A DNA stretch of 64,000 nucleotides from Metallyticus violacea (taxonomy: Eukaryota > Arthropoda > Insecta > Mantodea > Metallyticidae). Below, in pieces: positions 22,287 through 33,958 of this stretch (positions are counted from its first letter, which is position 1; the number at the start of each line of letters is the position of its first letter). Position numbers and translations under genes: made by a program. The notes under the pieces are model-generated. The model ran no database searches and was not told the origin of the DNA. It saw only the letters and a list, made by a program, of their open reading frames with translations. The DNA lies in contig CM060830.1 of the NCBI GenBank assembly GCA_030762175.1, forward strand, positions 45,868,501 to 45,932,500, written 5' to 3'.

Positions 22287-22625
22287 TCAGGGCACAGGGC
22301 AGGACGTTGACGGGGTCCGCAATATCTCCAGATAAAATACTCCCAAGGCCACTTTCATACCAGATTCCGGGATAGAAACCTTCACAAAGCGCAAGCTACC
22401 ATCACACCGAGATCCTGTGACAAAACCAACGGAATGAAATGAGTGAAACGGCAGAGCGGAAAATGCGTGGAAAGTAAATTCCACCCCAATTTTCGTCAAA
22501 GCAACCAGGGGAAAACTCAAGATTAGGGTGCCCGGTCCCAAGGAATTTGAACCCGTGACCTCCCAAATACGAGCCTCAAACGTTACCTTCAAAACCTACC
22601 GGACTTTGTGGTCCAGGGCAATGAG
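22287..22625 (-). mobile_element. SINE E copy 2, inverted relative to copy 1
   Basis: The minus strand reads GAGGCTCGTATTTGGGAGGT, then CACGGGTTCAAATTCCTTGG (B-box-like). The body follows with CTCATTTCATTCCGTTGG, TCGGTGTGATGGTAGCTTGC and GCTTTGTGAAGGTTTCTATC. It lacks the last ~130 bp seen in copy 1. It sits about 320 bp from copy 1 in the opposite orientation, so the pair could form a long inverted repeat. Confidence 0.7.
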
Positions 22626-23115
22626 CCGCCCTCTTTAGTTCTTAGGCTATGGCGAAACTCGTGTGTTGCTCCGGAAAATATAAGACGCTAACCACTACAA
22701 ATGCTGCTTCACCGCCTTGGGGATCGAGTCCTGTCTATAGTAGTGGCAGCTTAATGCGGAACTGCAATTTTCACAGCGAACACGCCCAAACGCTCCAATG
22801 CGCCTGTGTTGCTACTTTTCTTACTCTTTCATTATAGCGACCTGCGCAGGGCTTATGCGCGAAAGCCCCTTTTGGCCATAGAGAGTTGTTTTCGCATTAT
22901 TGTTTTATTATTTGCCAAATGCAAAGCGCCCTGCTAAATACACGGCCGGCGCGGGAGCCTGGGATCTGGTGGAATGGGGCAGAAAACCTCAGATGCGATT
23001 TATGAGACATTACAGCAAAGCTAACGGCAATTTTTATTAGCAATAACGAGGATTCGGACAGTACTAGCGTTGCCTAGCCGCTATATATAGTTACATCGTC
23101 TGTGATAAAAATGGG

Positions 23116-23150
<35 letters not shown>

Positions 23151-24333
23151 GGAAAAAGTTTCCGCTATGGTGGAGAGATGTTCTCGTGATTCATGCATAC
23201 ATGGGCACTCAGCTATGCAGGTCTATATCATCTAGTAACAATCGGGACAATGAGATGGTGTTGGGTTATAATGGCTCTCGTATAACAGAGGTGGCCATGG
23301 CCAGAGTAGAATACATTGCGCCGGAAGTTTCCAGTGTTGCCCACTACCGGGAAAAGCGATAATTAAAACAGAAACGTAGGCGTGCTAGGGATTGTGGCGG
23401 GTGGGGGGAATCGAGGACTTGGGGGGGAACATTCAGTTCCTCCCATTTCTGACCCTTTTGCCACAGCGACGAATCTTTACCTCTGGCTTGGGAACTTTGT
23501 AACGTTGTAACAACGACGCAAAAAATCGCTATGAAAAATGGAATACGCTTGTCTTGTCTCATAGTGGTACGGTAGGGCGTAAGGTCTGCTGGTTTCGATT
23601 TGAATGAAGTGAAAAGATGTTGGTATGCGGTAGGCTGCTGTTTGATTTAAAGCGAAGTCGAGAGTCTCTACACATGGAATGTAGCTCCAATCTTCTATTT
23701 GCATTTATTCTCGTAGTTTTAAATCTTGGGTAATTTTTGTAGAGGGCTACAATGGGGTTGGCAACCCTACACTAGCACATTCCTCACTTCTATGCGGAAT
23801 TAAGAAAAAAGTATAGCACTGCTAATAAAAGCATAATTGTAGGAATGTTTCTTTTAACATCAACTTTTGTATATGGCAAACATTTTATTCTTTTATAATT
23901 TTCTTTGTTTTTTTTATTTTTCAGTTAAAGTATTTTAATATTTTCCTTATTTTTAGAACATCTGTATAATATGGTAACTTAATATATTATTTCAGTTTAG
24001 TTAATTTGTTTATTATATACAGGATGTTAAAGAAAAACATACTATTTTCACTTTATAGAACAGTCCTACACAAATAATGTGACCTTGGGAACCAGTGTGT
24101 TTTGGCGATGTTGCGATGTTGTTTTCATGTTATGATGGTTTGATAAGTTTGATAAGTACCTTCGTTATCATACTAATCAACACATGCATATGTGGTCATA
24201 ACGTTTGCTATGTATCACAATATTCTATGGTCCTAAACTATTCGGATGTTAATTAATTGTTTGGCAGTTGGTAAACACGTGCGTTTCGAATGATCACGAA
24301 AAATGGATGTTTGGAATTCATGGTGTGATTCAA
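22626..24333. other. No gene; poly-A tract inside
   Basis: Relatively GC-rich DNA from 22626 to 23000, then a poly-A run, then AT-rich sequence. No family was recognised. The 60-86 codon frames here have no motifs. Confidence 0.4.
23116..23145. repeat. Poly-A tract, 30 bp
   Basis: Thirty uninterrupted adenines followed by GAGAAGGAAAAAG. Confidence 0.95.
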
Positions 24334-24551
24334 TTTTTTTTTTCTGCAAGGGAAACTGTTCGACTTTTTGGTAAATGAATTCAAGCACCGCGTCCTCCAA
24401 AATCAGCTGTAAGGCCAGAAACAATCGATAAAGTCCATAGTGTTTTTTTTTTCTGCAAGGTAAACCGCTTGACTTTTTGGTAAATGAATTCAAGCACCGC
24501 GTCCTCCAAAATCAGCTGTAAGGCCAGAAACAATCGATAAAGTCCATAGTG
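24334..24551 (+). repeat. Tandem duplication, 2 x 109 bp
   Basis: Two adjacent units share TTTTGGTAAATGAATTCAAG, then CACCGCGTCCTCCAAAATCA and GCTGTAAGGCCAGAAACAAT. They differ in GGGAAACTGTTCGAC versus GGTAAACCGCTTGAC and in poly-T length. Each unit is flanked by a T-run, so the duplication probably arose between the two T-runs. A minus-strand frame crosses the units (LYRLFLALQLILEDAVLEFI) but I cannot assign it. Confidence 0.95.
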
Positions 24552-24877
24552 TTTTTTTTTTTTTTTTTGGCTGATAGACGAAGAAAAGTGCACGTGATAG
24601 CACAGGCTAGATCATTTCAAATGAGGGGGTTCATTTTAGTTTGAACAATGAATAATATATGAATAATTAGTATGGAATTGCATTTTAAAGGCAAGAAACT
24701 TATAGAAAAAAATGTAGTTGCGTGAAATCATGTCATTAGTCTGAAAGCTTTGCAGATTGGAACCATGCTAAATTAGGACGTTAAGCTGTTTTTGGGTTTC
24801 TAATATAATAAAATATTCTGACATTATTAATACTTTCACGAGCATAGCAAACCCATTTATCCAGGAAGGTCATAACA

Positions 24878-25068
24878 TCGATTTATGTTTATTAGAACTA
24901 TTTCGAAATAAAATAAAAATAACATTTGGTAAAATTCGCTCACAAAACATTAACAAATGTATAAAATATTTACATTGACATTTACTAACCTAGTCAGAAA
25001 TCGTAAGTTTGGAACAGTTGAAGGTCGACTATACTCACTAATGCCAACAGAGAAAAACAAAATAGTGA
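24878..25068 (-). repeat. C-family fragment, 3' portion
   Basis: The minus strand reads TTTTGTTTTTCTCTGTTGGC, then ATTAGTGAGTATAGTCGACC, TGTGAGCGAATTTTACCAAA and TATTTCGAAATAGTTCTAAT. This corresponds to the second half of the C copies at 47245, 55030 and 58640. The segment between the two 'GAAATAGTYCTAA' motifs is missing, as expected from recombination between those short direct repeats. Confidence 0.7.
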
Positions 25069-25439
25069 TTTAGCATTGCTATTTGCACATTCTGCGCTTT
25101 TCTTTAATAATTACAGGATTTCATTTCTTAATCTTAAATCATTTGTTTAAAAAATTGACATGATCAGTATTACATATTTATGTTTAACGACTACAAATTT
25201 TAACTATTTAGTTGAGTACACATTCAATAAATGAAAATTATTAAAACAAAATTTCTTTAGATACAATGGACATGTGGAAATGAATAGATGAAGCTTAGGA
25301 AGCAGAATTTCGGAATTTGTTACAATTAATTGATTCTTGCTTATGGATTTTCATGAATGATGTCATTGGCAGCATGATAATGGTCATTTGACGTCGTTGA
25401 AGGGGCGTCGGTCATAACCTTCGACTCTTGACTACTTTT

Positions 25440-25655
25440 AAACCACATATGACAAGTATTATCACAAGAGGGTCTGAGATTGCCCATACATTCAGGAACG
25501 TAGGAGCGAATTTATGTCAAAAACTAACTTTCGAGTGATATTTATTAGAACTATTTCATGGATAAAATAATAATTTAAATATAATTACCCTAAACTTGAC
25601 TTACAAACGTGTGATAATTCTACATTTGTAATATGAATACTTAGAACTACACCGA
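25440..25655 (-). repeat. C-family 3' terminal segment with hairpin
   Basis: The minus strand reads GTAAGTCAAGTTTAGGGTAA, then TTATATTTAAATTATTATTT, GAAATAGTTCTAATAAATAT and CACTCGAAAG. After about 60 bases it closes with CTCAGACCCTCTTGTGATAA. It matches the terminal hairpin region at 57139-57224 and 59368-59455. It may belong to the same broken copy as 26640-27512. Confidence 0.75.
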
Positions 25656-26639
25656 AATAATTCCAGAGAGTGTAGAGATGTCGAATATTAACAATATGAA
25701 ATAGGCAATGTATGACTCACAACTAAACATAACGCATTTTTATGGTGTAATCATGTTTGCATTAGATTCTGAAAAGTCGGTGTTAAAGCCAAGCCGGGTG
25801 AAAAATTGGTTTAGAATGACTTTAAATTTGTTTTGCGAGCATAGATATATCGATTTTTTGCAGTCGTTATCAGCGTTTTCATGATTTAGTGCCATAAAAA
25901 TCCCTCAAATCTCGAACTAATCATTTGACAGTACGACACTGGACATCCATTAACTGCCTTCTTGTATTACGAGGGCGCTCTTTAACTGCTTGTTTGGTGT
26001 AATGCATAACGTAAAACCTGGTATTCCGGAGACCGCGGGTGCACTTCTGTCATGTTGATTTTTTTTTTTAATTTAATAAGTGCTGAGATACGCATACCAA
26101 AGAACTATGATTGAAGTTTACTTAATGCTTTATTCTCTTTCTAACAATGAATGTATTACTAATATACAATGGCTAATGCGTTTACTACTGACATAATGCC
26201 TAAAACTTAATTTACGTAACACATATTTAACTGCTTTCTTGAATTATTGTAGCCCACTCTACGTACACTAAAGAATTATGAACGAAATGTAGGTACTTTT
26301 AATATACGACACCCAACTCATTAAGAATACCCATTATTATACCTTTGGAAAGCAAGGGTTGTAATTACATAAACTGATATGTTAAGATTTAAGTGCATAA
26401 ATTGAAACGCAAGGTTTAAAACAAGGCTAAACGCTGTATTACTAGGCCCTATTCAGAAAACGGAAAAAATAGATGAATGCTCGAACTCGAAAACAAATGA
26501 GGACCTCTTACTCGAAAATTAATGTCATAACCATAGCGCCAGAGTGAAGCCTCCCTTCGTTGTCTTGTGTTATGCTTTCGAGGGGCATCTTCATTAGCCA
26601 GTGGCGTACTGGCGCTTTAGAAACTTATAGTCATAGCTT
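25656..26639. other. Unclassified DNA between two C-family segments
   Basis: No gene is visible. Because a 5' C segment lies to the right and a 3' C segment to the left on the same strand, this may be the diverged or inserted middle of one C copy. Confidence 0.35.
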
Positions 26640-26943
26640 CGAAATTTGAACAGATAGGCCATACGTTAGGCATCCCAAATTGCTTATACACGATATCTCT
26701 ACACTCCTATCTATTCTTTAACCGTGAGACGAAATAGACTAAGGTCAACTATTACAATCTCTACCGTTCGATTTACTAATACCAACTGAGAAAAACAAAA
26801 CAAAGAAAATATTTTACTATTCTGAACAACGTGTTTATTAAGATTTATGATTGCTTAGGCAGATATTGTTACAAAATGATTTCGTCACCAAAGCACTTTG
26901 AAGGACCCTCCATTTTGCGTAAAGATTGGCAGTTGATTGTCGA

Positions 26944-26948
<5 letters not shown>

Positions 26949-26978
<30 letters not shown>
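26949..26978. repeat. Poly-T tract
   Basis: About 29 thymines lie inside the C copy. They replace a segment that reads as GCTTTTGTTGCTATCAGTAG-like sequence (reverse complement) in the other C copies. Confidence 0.9.
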
Positions 26979-26982
<4 letters not shown>

Positions 26983-27002
26983 CCTTACCACCGCCTACTA
27001 GT

Positions 27003-27300
27003 CGTCCTGGCGGTGTAGTGGTAACCACATTTGCCTTCTAAACCCAAGTTGCGGGTTCGATATCGGCCAGGACCGATGGCTTTTTTTCAGGCGTAAAAAT
27101 CCTAAGTATGGCATCCTTCGGAATGAAAGTAAAGCCGTGGGTCCCATGTCGTAGATTTACGGCACGAAAAAGAACCTCAAGGCTGAAAGATGAGCCTTCT
27201 TAGCAAAGTATGTCGGCCGTTTCACGCTCTGAATAGAACGGGATGCTGATGACCTGACATGTTAAAGAGGGTTCGTATATAAACCAAATAAAAAAAAAAA
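27003..27300 (+). mobile_element. SINE B copy, full length, with TSD
   Basis: Starts GTCCTGGCGGTGTAGTGGTA (A box), then GCGGGTTCGATATCGGCC (B box). The body follows: AAGTAAAGCCGTGGGTCCCA, TTTACGGCACGAAAAAGAAC and GATGCTGATGACCTGACATG, with tail ACCAAATA and a poly-A run. Flanks CCGCCTACTAG (26991-27001) and TCGCCTGCTAG (27301-27311) form a one- or two-mismatch target-site duplication within the C repeat. Confidence 0.93.
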
Positions 27301-27512
27301 TCGCCTGCTAGCAAATGCGGTCAGTGATGCGTGCTCAGGAATTAGTATAGAGGACTATGCTGACCAGAAGACAAATGCAATTCGCGCCGTGAAGGGATAT
27401 GGTGAAATTTTCGATAATTTCACTGCAATATCGGGCTGTGATTGGTCAAAATTCAAAATCTTGTTTTATGTCATTGGGCGAATATATGATAACGTCATAT
27501 AAGTGAAATAAT

Positions 27513-28017
27513 CCCCACAAGCTTACGAGCTTCCACAAAGGATTGCAAAGTTTCACGCATTTAATTAGCTTCAATAAGAATACGCACTACACTGTTGTAG
27601 AGAAAGTAGCGTGGAACTTGACTGAAATAAGATAACACTGCGCGGCCTCTGGGAGGAGGGGAGTCTTGTCAAGGCCAGATCTAATCAATAGTACCAACAG
27701 ATTTTTTCTATGACAATTCTTTGTCGTGGAATTTTGAAAGTTTGTATATATTTTTAACAGCCGTCATGCATTACTTAAAAATTCCATTTTCAAAGCTATC
27801 TACATAACTATCACTCAGCAAAGAAAATAAAACTACTTCAAAAATATATTGCATTGACACTGTCGACAGAAATGCTCGTACTGTACACCAGAGTGTTATT
27901 TATTGAACGTCCCCTGGTACTCGTAGATGCTGTTATGAGGAATAAAAATAAGTTAAAAGGCTAAGTATCTGACCCATATTAATAACCGTATATTTGGAAA
28001 GAGCCAAGTTCATACAA
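27513..28017. other. No recognisable feature
   Basis: No supported gene or known repeat. Confidence 0.4.
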
Positions 28018-28350
28018 AGGGGATGGGCTAGTGGTTGAAGTGCTTCCGAATTAAGTAAATTGCTTCATTGAGGATCCGATGTTGTTTGGAGTGGGTATTA
28101 GTTAATCAGACTTGGATTTTCTATGCTGTTTGAAAGCCGCAAGCCTGGCCTACCGATAAACTTGGACGTTAAGCCTGCCCACTCCACTCGATATGATTGA
28201 CTCCAACAGCCAAGTTTAAGGTGGGTTAATGCGGTGCCATCGAATATCTCTTAAGCCCAGCTCCGCCTTACTGTAGCACAAACCAAACTATGCTTTCCGA
28301 GAATTGTTTGGCATGTCTCTCGTCTTCCTTCTACCCCACGCAAAATTGAA
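28018..28350 (+). mobile_element. Possible tRNA-derived SINE of another family
   Basis: GGATGGGCTAGTGGTTGAAG, then TGCTTCCGAA, looks like a tRNA A-box region. TTGAGGATCCGATG, about 35 bases on, could be a decayed B box. The following 270 bp (TTGACTCCAACAGCCAAG, TCGTCTTCCTTCTACCCCAC) lack any match elsewhere in the window. With only one copy visible, the SINE call is tentative. Confidence 0.35.
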
Positions 28351-29320
28351 ATGAAAAACTAAAGTCACAAATAAATGTTGCTATTTCTATTCAATCGTCA
28401 ACATACAGATGTCGCCAAAGTCATGTTCTCTATTTAAAATACACATTATTAACGTCTAATGAAATTCAGATGTACAACGTTTGTACCAATGGAAAGAAAA
28501 ACTCGAAAAATACTCATAGGCAAATCTGGCCATAACCTGTAGGTACGAAATAGAAGAGAATTTCTAGAGAAAATAGCAGAGATAAACTACAGTTGCATTT
28601 GTCGCATTTTGCTTACTCGATTTCTAAAATTGTGACAAACTATCAATGTAATTGTGCCCATATTAGACTTGAAAAGAAAGAGAAAAAAAAATGTTTTACT
28701 CTAGATCCATGTTAAAAAATTTAAATGTGTGTAATTTTGTACGGAATTCCTTTCCTCGCTCTCCCCATCCTTTTCAATCTCTGCACATATCAGGAAGTCC
28801 ACATGGCTGGTACTGGTTTGCTATGACTGTTGAGCCTGTCGAATGTTGTGACGTGACCATATCAACTAGCTTGCCCAATGTCCCTTGTTATATATTGAGC
28901 TGACCTCGGGGTGTGGGGCTAAGTACATCTTTAGGCATCTTGTTGTAAATTGTAAGGCCCGGAGCCTTCTCCGACAGTTAGACCAGATGGTCCAGATAAA
29001 ATCAGGTGTTATAATATTAAATGATAAAGTTGTTATATTGCACATGGGTATTTAAAGGACTTTTAAATGTCCTTTTGTAATTTGTTAATTTAGGGGCCAC
29101 TTGTATTTTAAAGGCAAAAAGTTGAATTTGTTGTAATTAACAAGTAGCATTAAAGGTCTTTCATTTAGTGCCTAAGTGGAAGGTTTTACGAAATGCTTGT
29201 GCCCTGGTAAAAACATTTGATCAAACATTGTTTATTAAATGTGGAATAGATTTCATGTTATTTAAACGATATATTCCTGCGTTACGTTTATAATCAAGTT
29301 GCTATTTTCAGAGCTGAAAA
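28351..29320. other. No recognisable gene
   Basis: AT-rich DNA with a 70-codon frame at 28691-28903 that has no motif I can identify. Confidence 0.4.
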
Positions 29321-29610
29321 GTCGTTTCTGGTGATCTAGTGGTAGTGCCTCGTAAACCCAAAAGCGCCGGTTCAATCCCGACAAGGGTTAATGGATTTTT
29401 TCGAGCGCAAAAATCCTAAGTACGACTTCCTTCGGAAGGAAAGTAAAGCCGTAGGCCCCATAGGTCGTAGGTTTACAGCACAAAAAAGAAGCTCAAGCCT
29501 GAAAAAAGAGGTCTCTGAGCAAAATTTACCGGCCATTTCACGCCCTGATTTGAATGGGACGCTGATGACCTGAGATGTTAAAGAGCGTCCGTGAAGGCAT
29601 TCAGTAAACA
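29321..29610 (+). mobile_element. SINE B copy, near full length
   Basis: Begins TTTCTGGTGATCTAGTGGTA (A box); the B box is GCCGGTTCAATCCCGAC. The family body follows: AAGTAAAGCCGTAGGCCCCA, AAAAAAGAAGCTCAAGCCTG and GGGACGCTGATGACCTGAGA, ending TTAAAGAGCGTCCGTGAA. The tail is short, with no long poly-A. Confidence 0.92.
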
Positions 29611-30479
29611 TTTCTGACTCAAGAGTAAATCCTTGCCCTCATAGTAAAGAATCAGTATGACCCTGAATTTTCACTACAATGTTGAATCGGTCGCTGCTAC
29701 GCCGGTCTGAGTGATCAAAGCAAATTCTAAGGAATAAAAGTTTTGTTTTTTAAACTGATTTCTATAAAATAGCTTCAGTAATTTACAGCACTTGCAAAAA
29801 ACATGTATCACGTTAGCGTACCATTTCCATATATGCACTGTGTCCAACAGCTTCTGTTGCAGTTTTATCCGCTTTAACACAACATTTTATCACCACTCGT
29901 TGTTCGGGGCTTGAATTCATGACAACATGTTGTTATTATGTTACATTCAACAAAGAGCTACCTCCGGACGCATTTGTTTACACAATAAAACTTTGCAACA
30001 AGGTCGGACATGTTGCCACTAATTAGCTGCAACAACGGCCTCTAGATGACGTGTATCCTGGACACAATAAACCCTAATACATGGTCCTAATTCACTATTA
30101 GCATCTTATGTTGAAATCTTCAGCTAGAGATTAAATAGAATATCAAGACAAAAATGAGAAGAATTACGTAAATAGAACAGTTGCGAATGAATGCAAATTT
30201 TGTTAATGTAGGAATGCAGACAGACTGCTCGGCTTAGATTTAATTGCGGACGCAGATCAAAATATAATGTACAATGATTATATTTATAGAAGTCATAGAC
30301 CTGTGCGAAGTAAACTCAGTCCAATTATCGTACTATTTTTGGTTTTAAAACTTCTACACCTTTACAAATTAACCAGTTTGAAAATATAAAAAATTAAATC
30401 AATTTAATTATTTACATATATTTTTATTAAATATGTGGACTCCACTTAAATAAAAATTGTTGTACAGAAAACGTGTGTA
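29611..30479. other. No recognisable gene
   Basis: Nothing supportable apart from a small palindrome ACAACATGTTGT near 29920. Confidence 0.4.
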
Positions 30480-30838
30480 AGTCCGTTGCGCAAATGTATG
30501 CGAATTCCTCAGCAAGTAGAATAACTTTAAAAAAGGATATAAAGTCCAAATTATGACATTATTACTTAATTAACGAAATAAGTTATGGCATTAATTAACA
30601 TGACAAATTCTAAAGCTAAATACAGAAAAAAAACTGCAGTATAATACATTATTTAATTAGATATATAGTGAAATTACTGTAATTTTCAAAAATTAGGGAA
30701 ACAAAATTAGCATTCTTGCAATCTATAGGTATTACAAAAGAGAAACCACATTTTTAGAATAATAATAATTACTATTATAATTAATTTAACATCACAAAAA
30801 TTAATGGTATAATATTAATTAAACGAAATATGACGGTA

Positions 30839-31136
30839 CCGCCACTGATGGCCGAGGTCGTTAAGGCGCGGACTCATGAGCGGGAGGTCTGGGGTTTGAA
30901 TTCCGCCAAGACCGTCCTCCCTGACTGAGATTTTTTCCAGCTTTTCCTCAGTCCTCATAACTGGCAAATGCCGGGGAGGTACCCTAAACTTAGGCCTGGA
31001 ACGCTTCCTTCCTTAAAAAATATCCTTTCCGAATATATAATTTCGATTCAGTATCACCAGTGTCCACCGCCTGTGGTAGCTCAGTAGTAAAAACGGGCGT
31101 TAAACACTACTCAAAAAAAAAAAAAAAAAAAAAAAA
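30839..31136 (+). mobile_element. SINE A copy, full length, inserted in element R
   Basis: Starts CCGCCACTGATGGCCGAGGT, then CGTTAAGGCGCGGACTCATG, with B box GGGGTTTGAATTCCG. Full body to CGGGCGTTAAACACTACTC and about 24 adenines. No clear target-site duplication was seen. Confidence 0.93.
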
Positions 31137-31639
31137 GACCATTGCCAGATAAAGATATTTTATGTGGGTATTTTTAAACATTTTTAAAATACAACCATAT
31201 TTATGAATGAGCTCTTGATATCATCTTTACTTTCACTAAAGTAGAGAAATAACAGAAAGTTTCGAGTTGCATTTTGTATTTAATAGGATGGTGTTCATAT
31301 GTTTCAATAAAACAAAAACATGTTACTATTTAAAAACAATTACAATATACTAAGCAAATATCCACGAGCAACAATAAACAATCGAAAGTCCCATCGTTTT
31401 TCATTGACTTTAAAATTTAATTAAAATGTTATTGTAGTAAAAACATATAACACAAACGTTTTCTAATGTTGTTACTGAGCGCTCTTGCTAAAAATATAAT
31501 TCTCACACACATATTACATTAATGTTTCACATTCACGACGTGGTTTTGTTAAATAGAAAATATAAATTGTAATAAATATAGTTTATATACTGAATTAACT
31601 TGTTTCATTTTGAAAAAAATGAGAGAAAATTAAACGCTA

Positions 31640-32215
31640 GAACGCTTTTTAAAATTCGGTATTCAGATTTATCCCTACTCCTAATGGTCTGATTTTCCTA
31701 ATTTTTCAGAAACTATTTTTCCTATTTTATGTAAATGGTATATTCTAGTTTATTGTGATAAACAACTTTGGTAGAACAATTTTTAAACGTTGGGTTTGAG
31801 GTAAACATCCACTCCTAATGGCCCGATTTTCCTGATTTTCAGAAACTGTTTTTCTTACTTTATTTAAATTGTATACACCGAGTTTCGTAACAAAAAAAAA
31901 AAACTAACAAACAAATATTGGTGCCATCAGAGCGATTTTTAAATTTTGGTTTTCAGGTAAACTTCTTTCTTAATAGTTCGATTTCACTGATTTTCAGAAA
32001 ACATTTGTATTAATTTATTTTAATGGAATATACCGAATTTCATTGAGAAAAAACAAACTTTGCGGCCGCTAGAGGGATATGTAAAATTTCGCTTTAGGTT
32101 AATCCTCATTCCCAATATTCTTATTGCTGATTAACGAATTTGACGAATGGTTTATTAACTGACGGTTATGTGCCGAGTTTTGTTGAGGGAAAAAATTGTG
32201 ACCGCTGGAGAGTTA
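31640..32215 (-). repeat. R-element tandem array, inverted copy
   Basis: Three to four degenerate units carry CCTACTCCTAATGGTCTGAT, TTTTCAGAAACTATTTTTCC, AAATGGTATATTCTAGTTT and a TTTTTAAA element. They are the reverse complement of the 2955-3885 units. Confidence 0.75.
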
Positions 32216-32247
32216 ATAGAAACATCATATATGCATATATTATATAA

Positions 32248-32481
32248 CCCAAAACGCGGGTTCGAACCCGGCCAGGATCGATGGATTTTTTCTGGCGTAA
32301 AATCGTAAGTATGGCTTCCTTCGGAAGGGAAGTAAAGCCGTGGGTCCCGTGTCGTACATTTACGGCACGAAAAAGAACCTCAAGCCTGAAAGAAGAGGCC
32401 TCTGAGCAAAATTTGTCGGCCGTTTAACGCTGAATTGAATGGGACACTGATAACCTGAGTTGTTACATAAATAAAACAAAT
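32248..32481 (+). mobile_element. SINE B copy, 5'-truncated
   Basis: Starts at AACCCAAAACGCGGGTTCGA, so the A box is missing and the B box is kept. The body AAGTAAAGCCGTGGGTCCCG, CGGCACGAAAAAGAACCTCA and AAGCCTGAAAGAAGAGGCCT is well preserved. Ends TGTTACATAAATAAAACAAA. Confidence 0.92.
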
Positions 32482-33782
32482 CAACAACTACTAAATACCT
32501 TCGGAAATCGCTAAAAGCAAGCTAATAAGCGAATATCTGTAGACAAATGATGCATCTTTTTTATATTTCCTCTGTTTTTCTCAGACGTTCTTTATATAAC
32601 TTTCAACTTCAATATTCGGTGCGCTTTCTTTTTTATTTTGAAACCTTTGATTTCGTCTAGTACTGAGCAAAAGACCCTCGTATTTATAAAAACAGAAGAA
32701 TGTTTTAAAAGTACAGCAAACGATATAAAAATCTCAACAAGTAGTAATGCACATCAACTGAACCGACGCAAGTTTGACCACGTCAAAATCCATGCGTTGA
32801 TGACATGCAAACTGGAAGCATCTGTAGCGAGGATAATTTGAAAAGTTCTCGGAATGACCCCAGTAATGGTAGTGGCAGTCCCAAACCTGTTATCGTATTC
32901 CCTAGGGACACCTTTGCATTTGGTGGAGAGCTGTAGAGCATATAGGTAACTGTTACGTGTACGTGTTGGGAGATGGAAAACATAAAATATTAAGCAATGC
33001 AAACAACAACAGAAACATCATTTTCAACTGTTTGAACAGGGCCACGAATGCTGAAGATGAACATCAGAACGAAAAGCCATAAAACTTCCACAATATCCGA
33101 AATTGTTGAAAAAGGATCGCTGATTAAAGATGACTGAAATCGCTGAAACTGTACATATATCAGTGTAATATTATTACATTTTTTGAAAGAGAAATTATGA
33201 AAATAATTATCTGCAACTTGAATGTTCTGAGTGTTGACATTTGCGCATAAACTAAGGAATTCTATACAAAGTTTAGCACTTTCCAAAGCACTCCAACAGA
33301 TTTTATAAATCGATTTCGAGCAAATGATGACTGCACAACTATGTGTCAGAAAAAAATGCGGTTAAAACAATGGGATAGATGTGAACTTTTAAAGTCAAAG
33401 AAAGTCAAATACATAATGTCGACAGTAATGATTACGGTTTCGGTTTTCTTAAATATCAAGCAATCCTGTTGATTAAATATTTTTTCATTTGAACATCCCT
33501 TAATGGAAGGTATTATGCCTACTTTCTGAATCAATTGGAGGGAGAGAGAGAGATAAAAAAAAAAAGGAGCACAGAACAGATTTATCAAAGAAGTCTCTTT
33601 TATAATAAAAATTATCCTTACCACACGTTCGTGCAGTGGCAGAAATAAAAAAACCCGTAAATTAAATAAAGTCCTCAGCATGTTGAAGAGTGACGCCATT
33701 AAATTAAAAATCAAGAAGCACTTTTCTATAAGTAAAAAAATTCTATATACGTTTAAATCTACATTTTTTTTTTCGATATTAC
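32482..33782. other. No recognisable gene
   Basis: Contains frames up to 122 codons (33346-33714, minus) that are AT-driven and lack family motifs, and a short GA/A tract near 33541-33566. Confidence 0.4.
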
Positions 33783-33958
33783 CGCAGCTAAAGCGCTTTT
33801 TAAATTTCTATTGGTCCGATTTCGCAGATTTTCAGAAACTATTTTTCTTATTTTATTTCAATGGTATATACCATGTTTTGTTGCAAAAAACAAATATTGG
33901 TGCCGATAGAGCGATTTTTAAATTTTGGGTATCACGCAAACCCCCACTCCTAATAGTT
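33783..33958 (-). repeat. R-element array fragment, copy 3
   Basis: GCAGCTAAAGCGCTTTTTAA, then TTGGTCCGATTTCGCAGATT, TTCAGAAACTATTTTTCTTA, AATGGTATATACCATGTTTT and CAAATATTGGTGCCGATAGA reproduces about one and a quarter units of the R array in the orientation of copy 2. Confidence 0.8.

Larger units (their letters stand above)
26640..27512 (-). repeat. C-family 5' portion, interrupted by SINE B
   Basis: On the minus strand the order is: TTATTTCACTTATATGACGT (the CRE-like site, here TGACGTTA), TTTTGAATTTTGACCAATCA (CCAAT box), GTGAAATTATCG, TGACCGCATTTGCTAGCAGG, [SINE B and poly-T], AAAATGGAGGGTCCTTCAAA, then GTTTTTCTCAGTTGGTATTA. A short ATG frame starts at 26913 (minus) and reads MEGPSKCFGDEIIL before a stop at 26869. 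The same order is kept in the plus-strand copies at 55030 and 58640. Confidence 0.8.
30480..32220 (-). mobile_element. Repeat element R, copy 2 (inverted), carrying a SINE A
   Basis: Reverse-complement match to 2940-4460, including GCGAATTCCTCAGCAAGTAG near 30500, GAGAAATAACAGAAAGTTTC near 31245, ATGTTACTATTTAAAAACAA near 31320 and GAGCGCTCTTGCTAAAAATA near 31480. The tandem array lies at about 31640-32215. Relative to copy 1 it has about 600 extra bases (30620-31215) that include a SINE A. The R units also reappear at 33783-33958. Confidence 0.65.

Noticed and set aside
21757..22335. 192-codon open frame
   Set aside because: It begins inside SINE E copy 1 and ends inside copy 2, with no domain. 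SINE-derived openness explains it.
33346..33714. 122-codon minus-strand frame
   Set aside because: Composition reflects AT-rich DNA (Phe/Leu/Ile/Ser rich), with no conserved motif.
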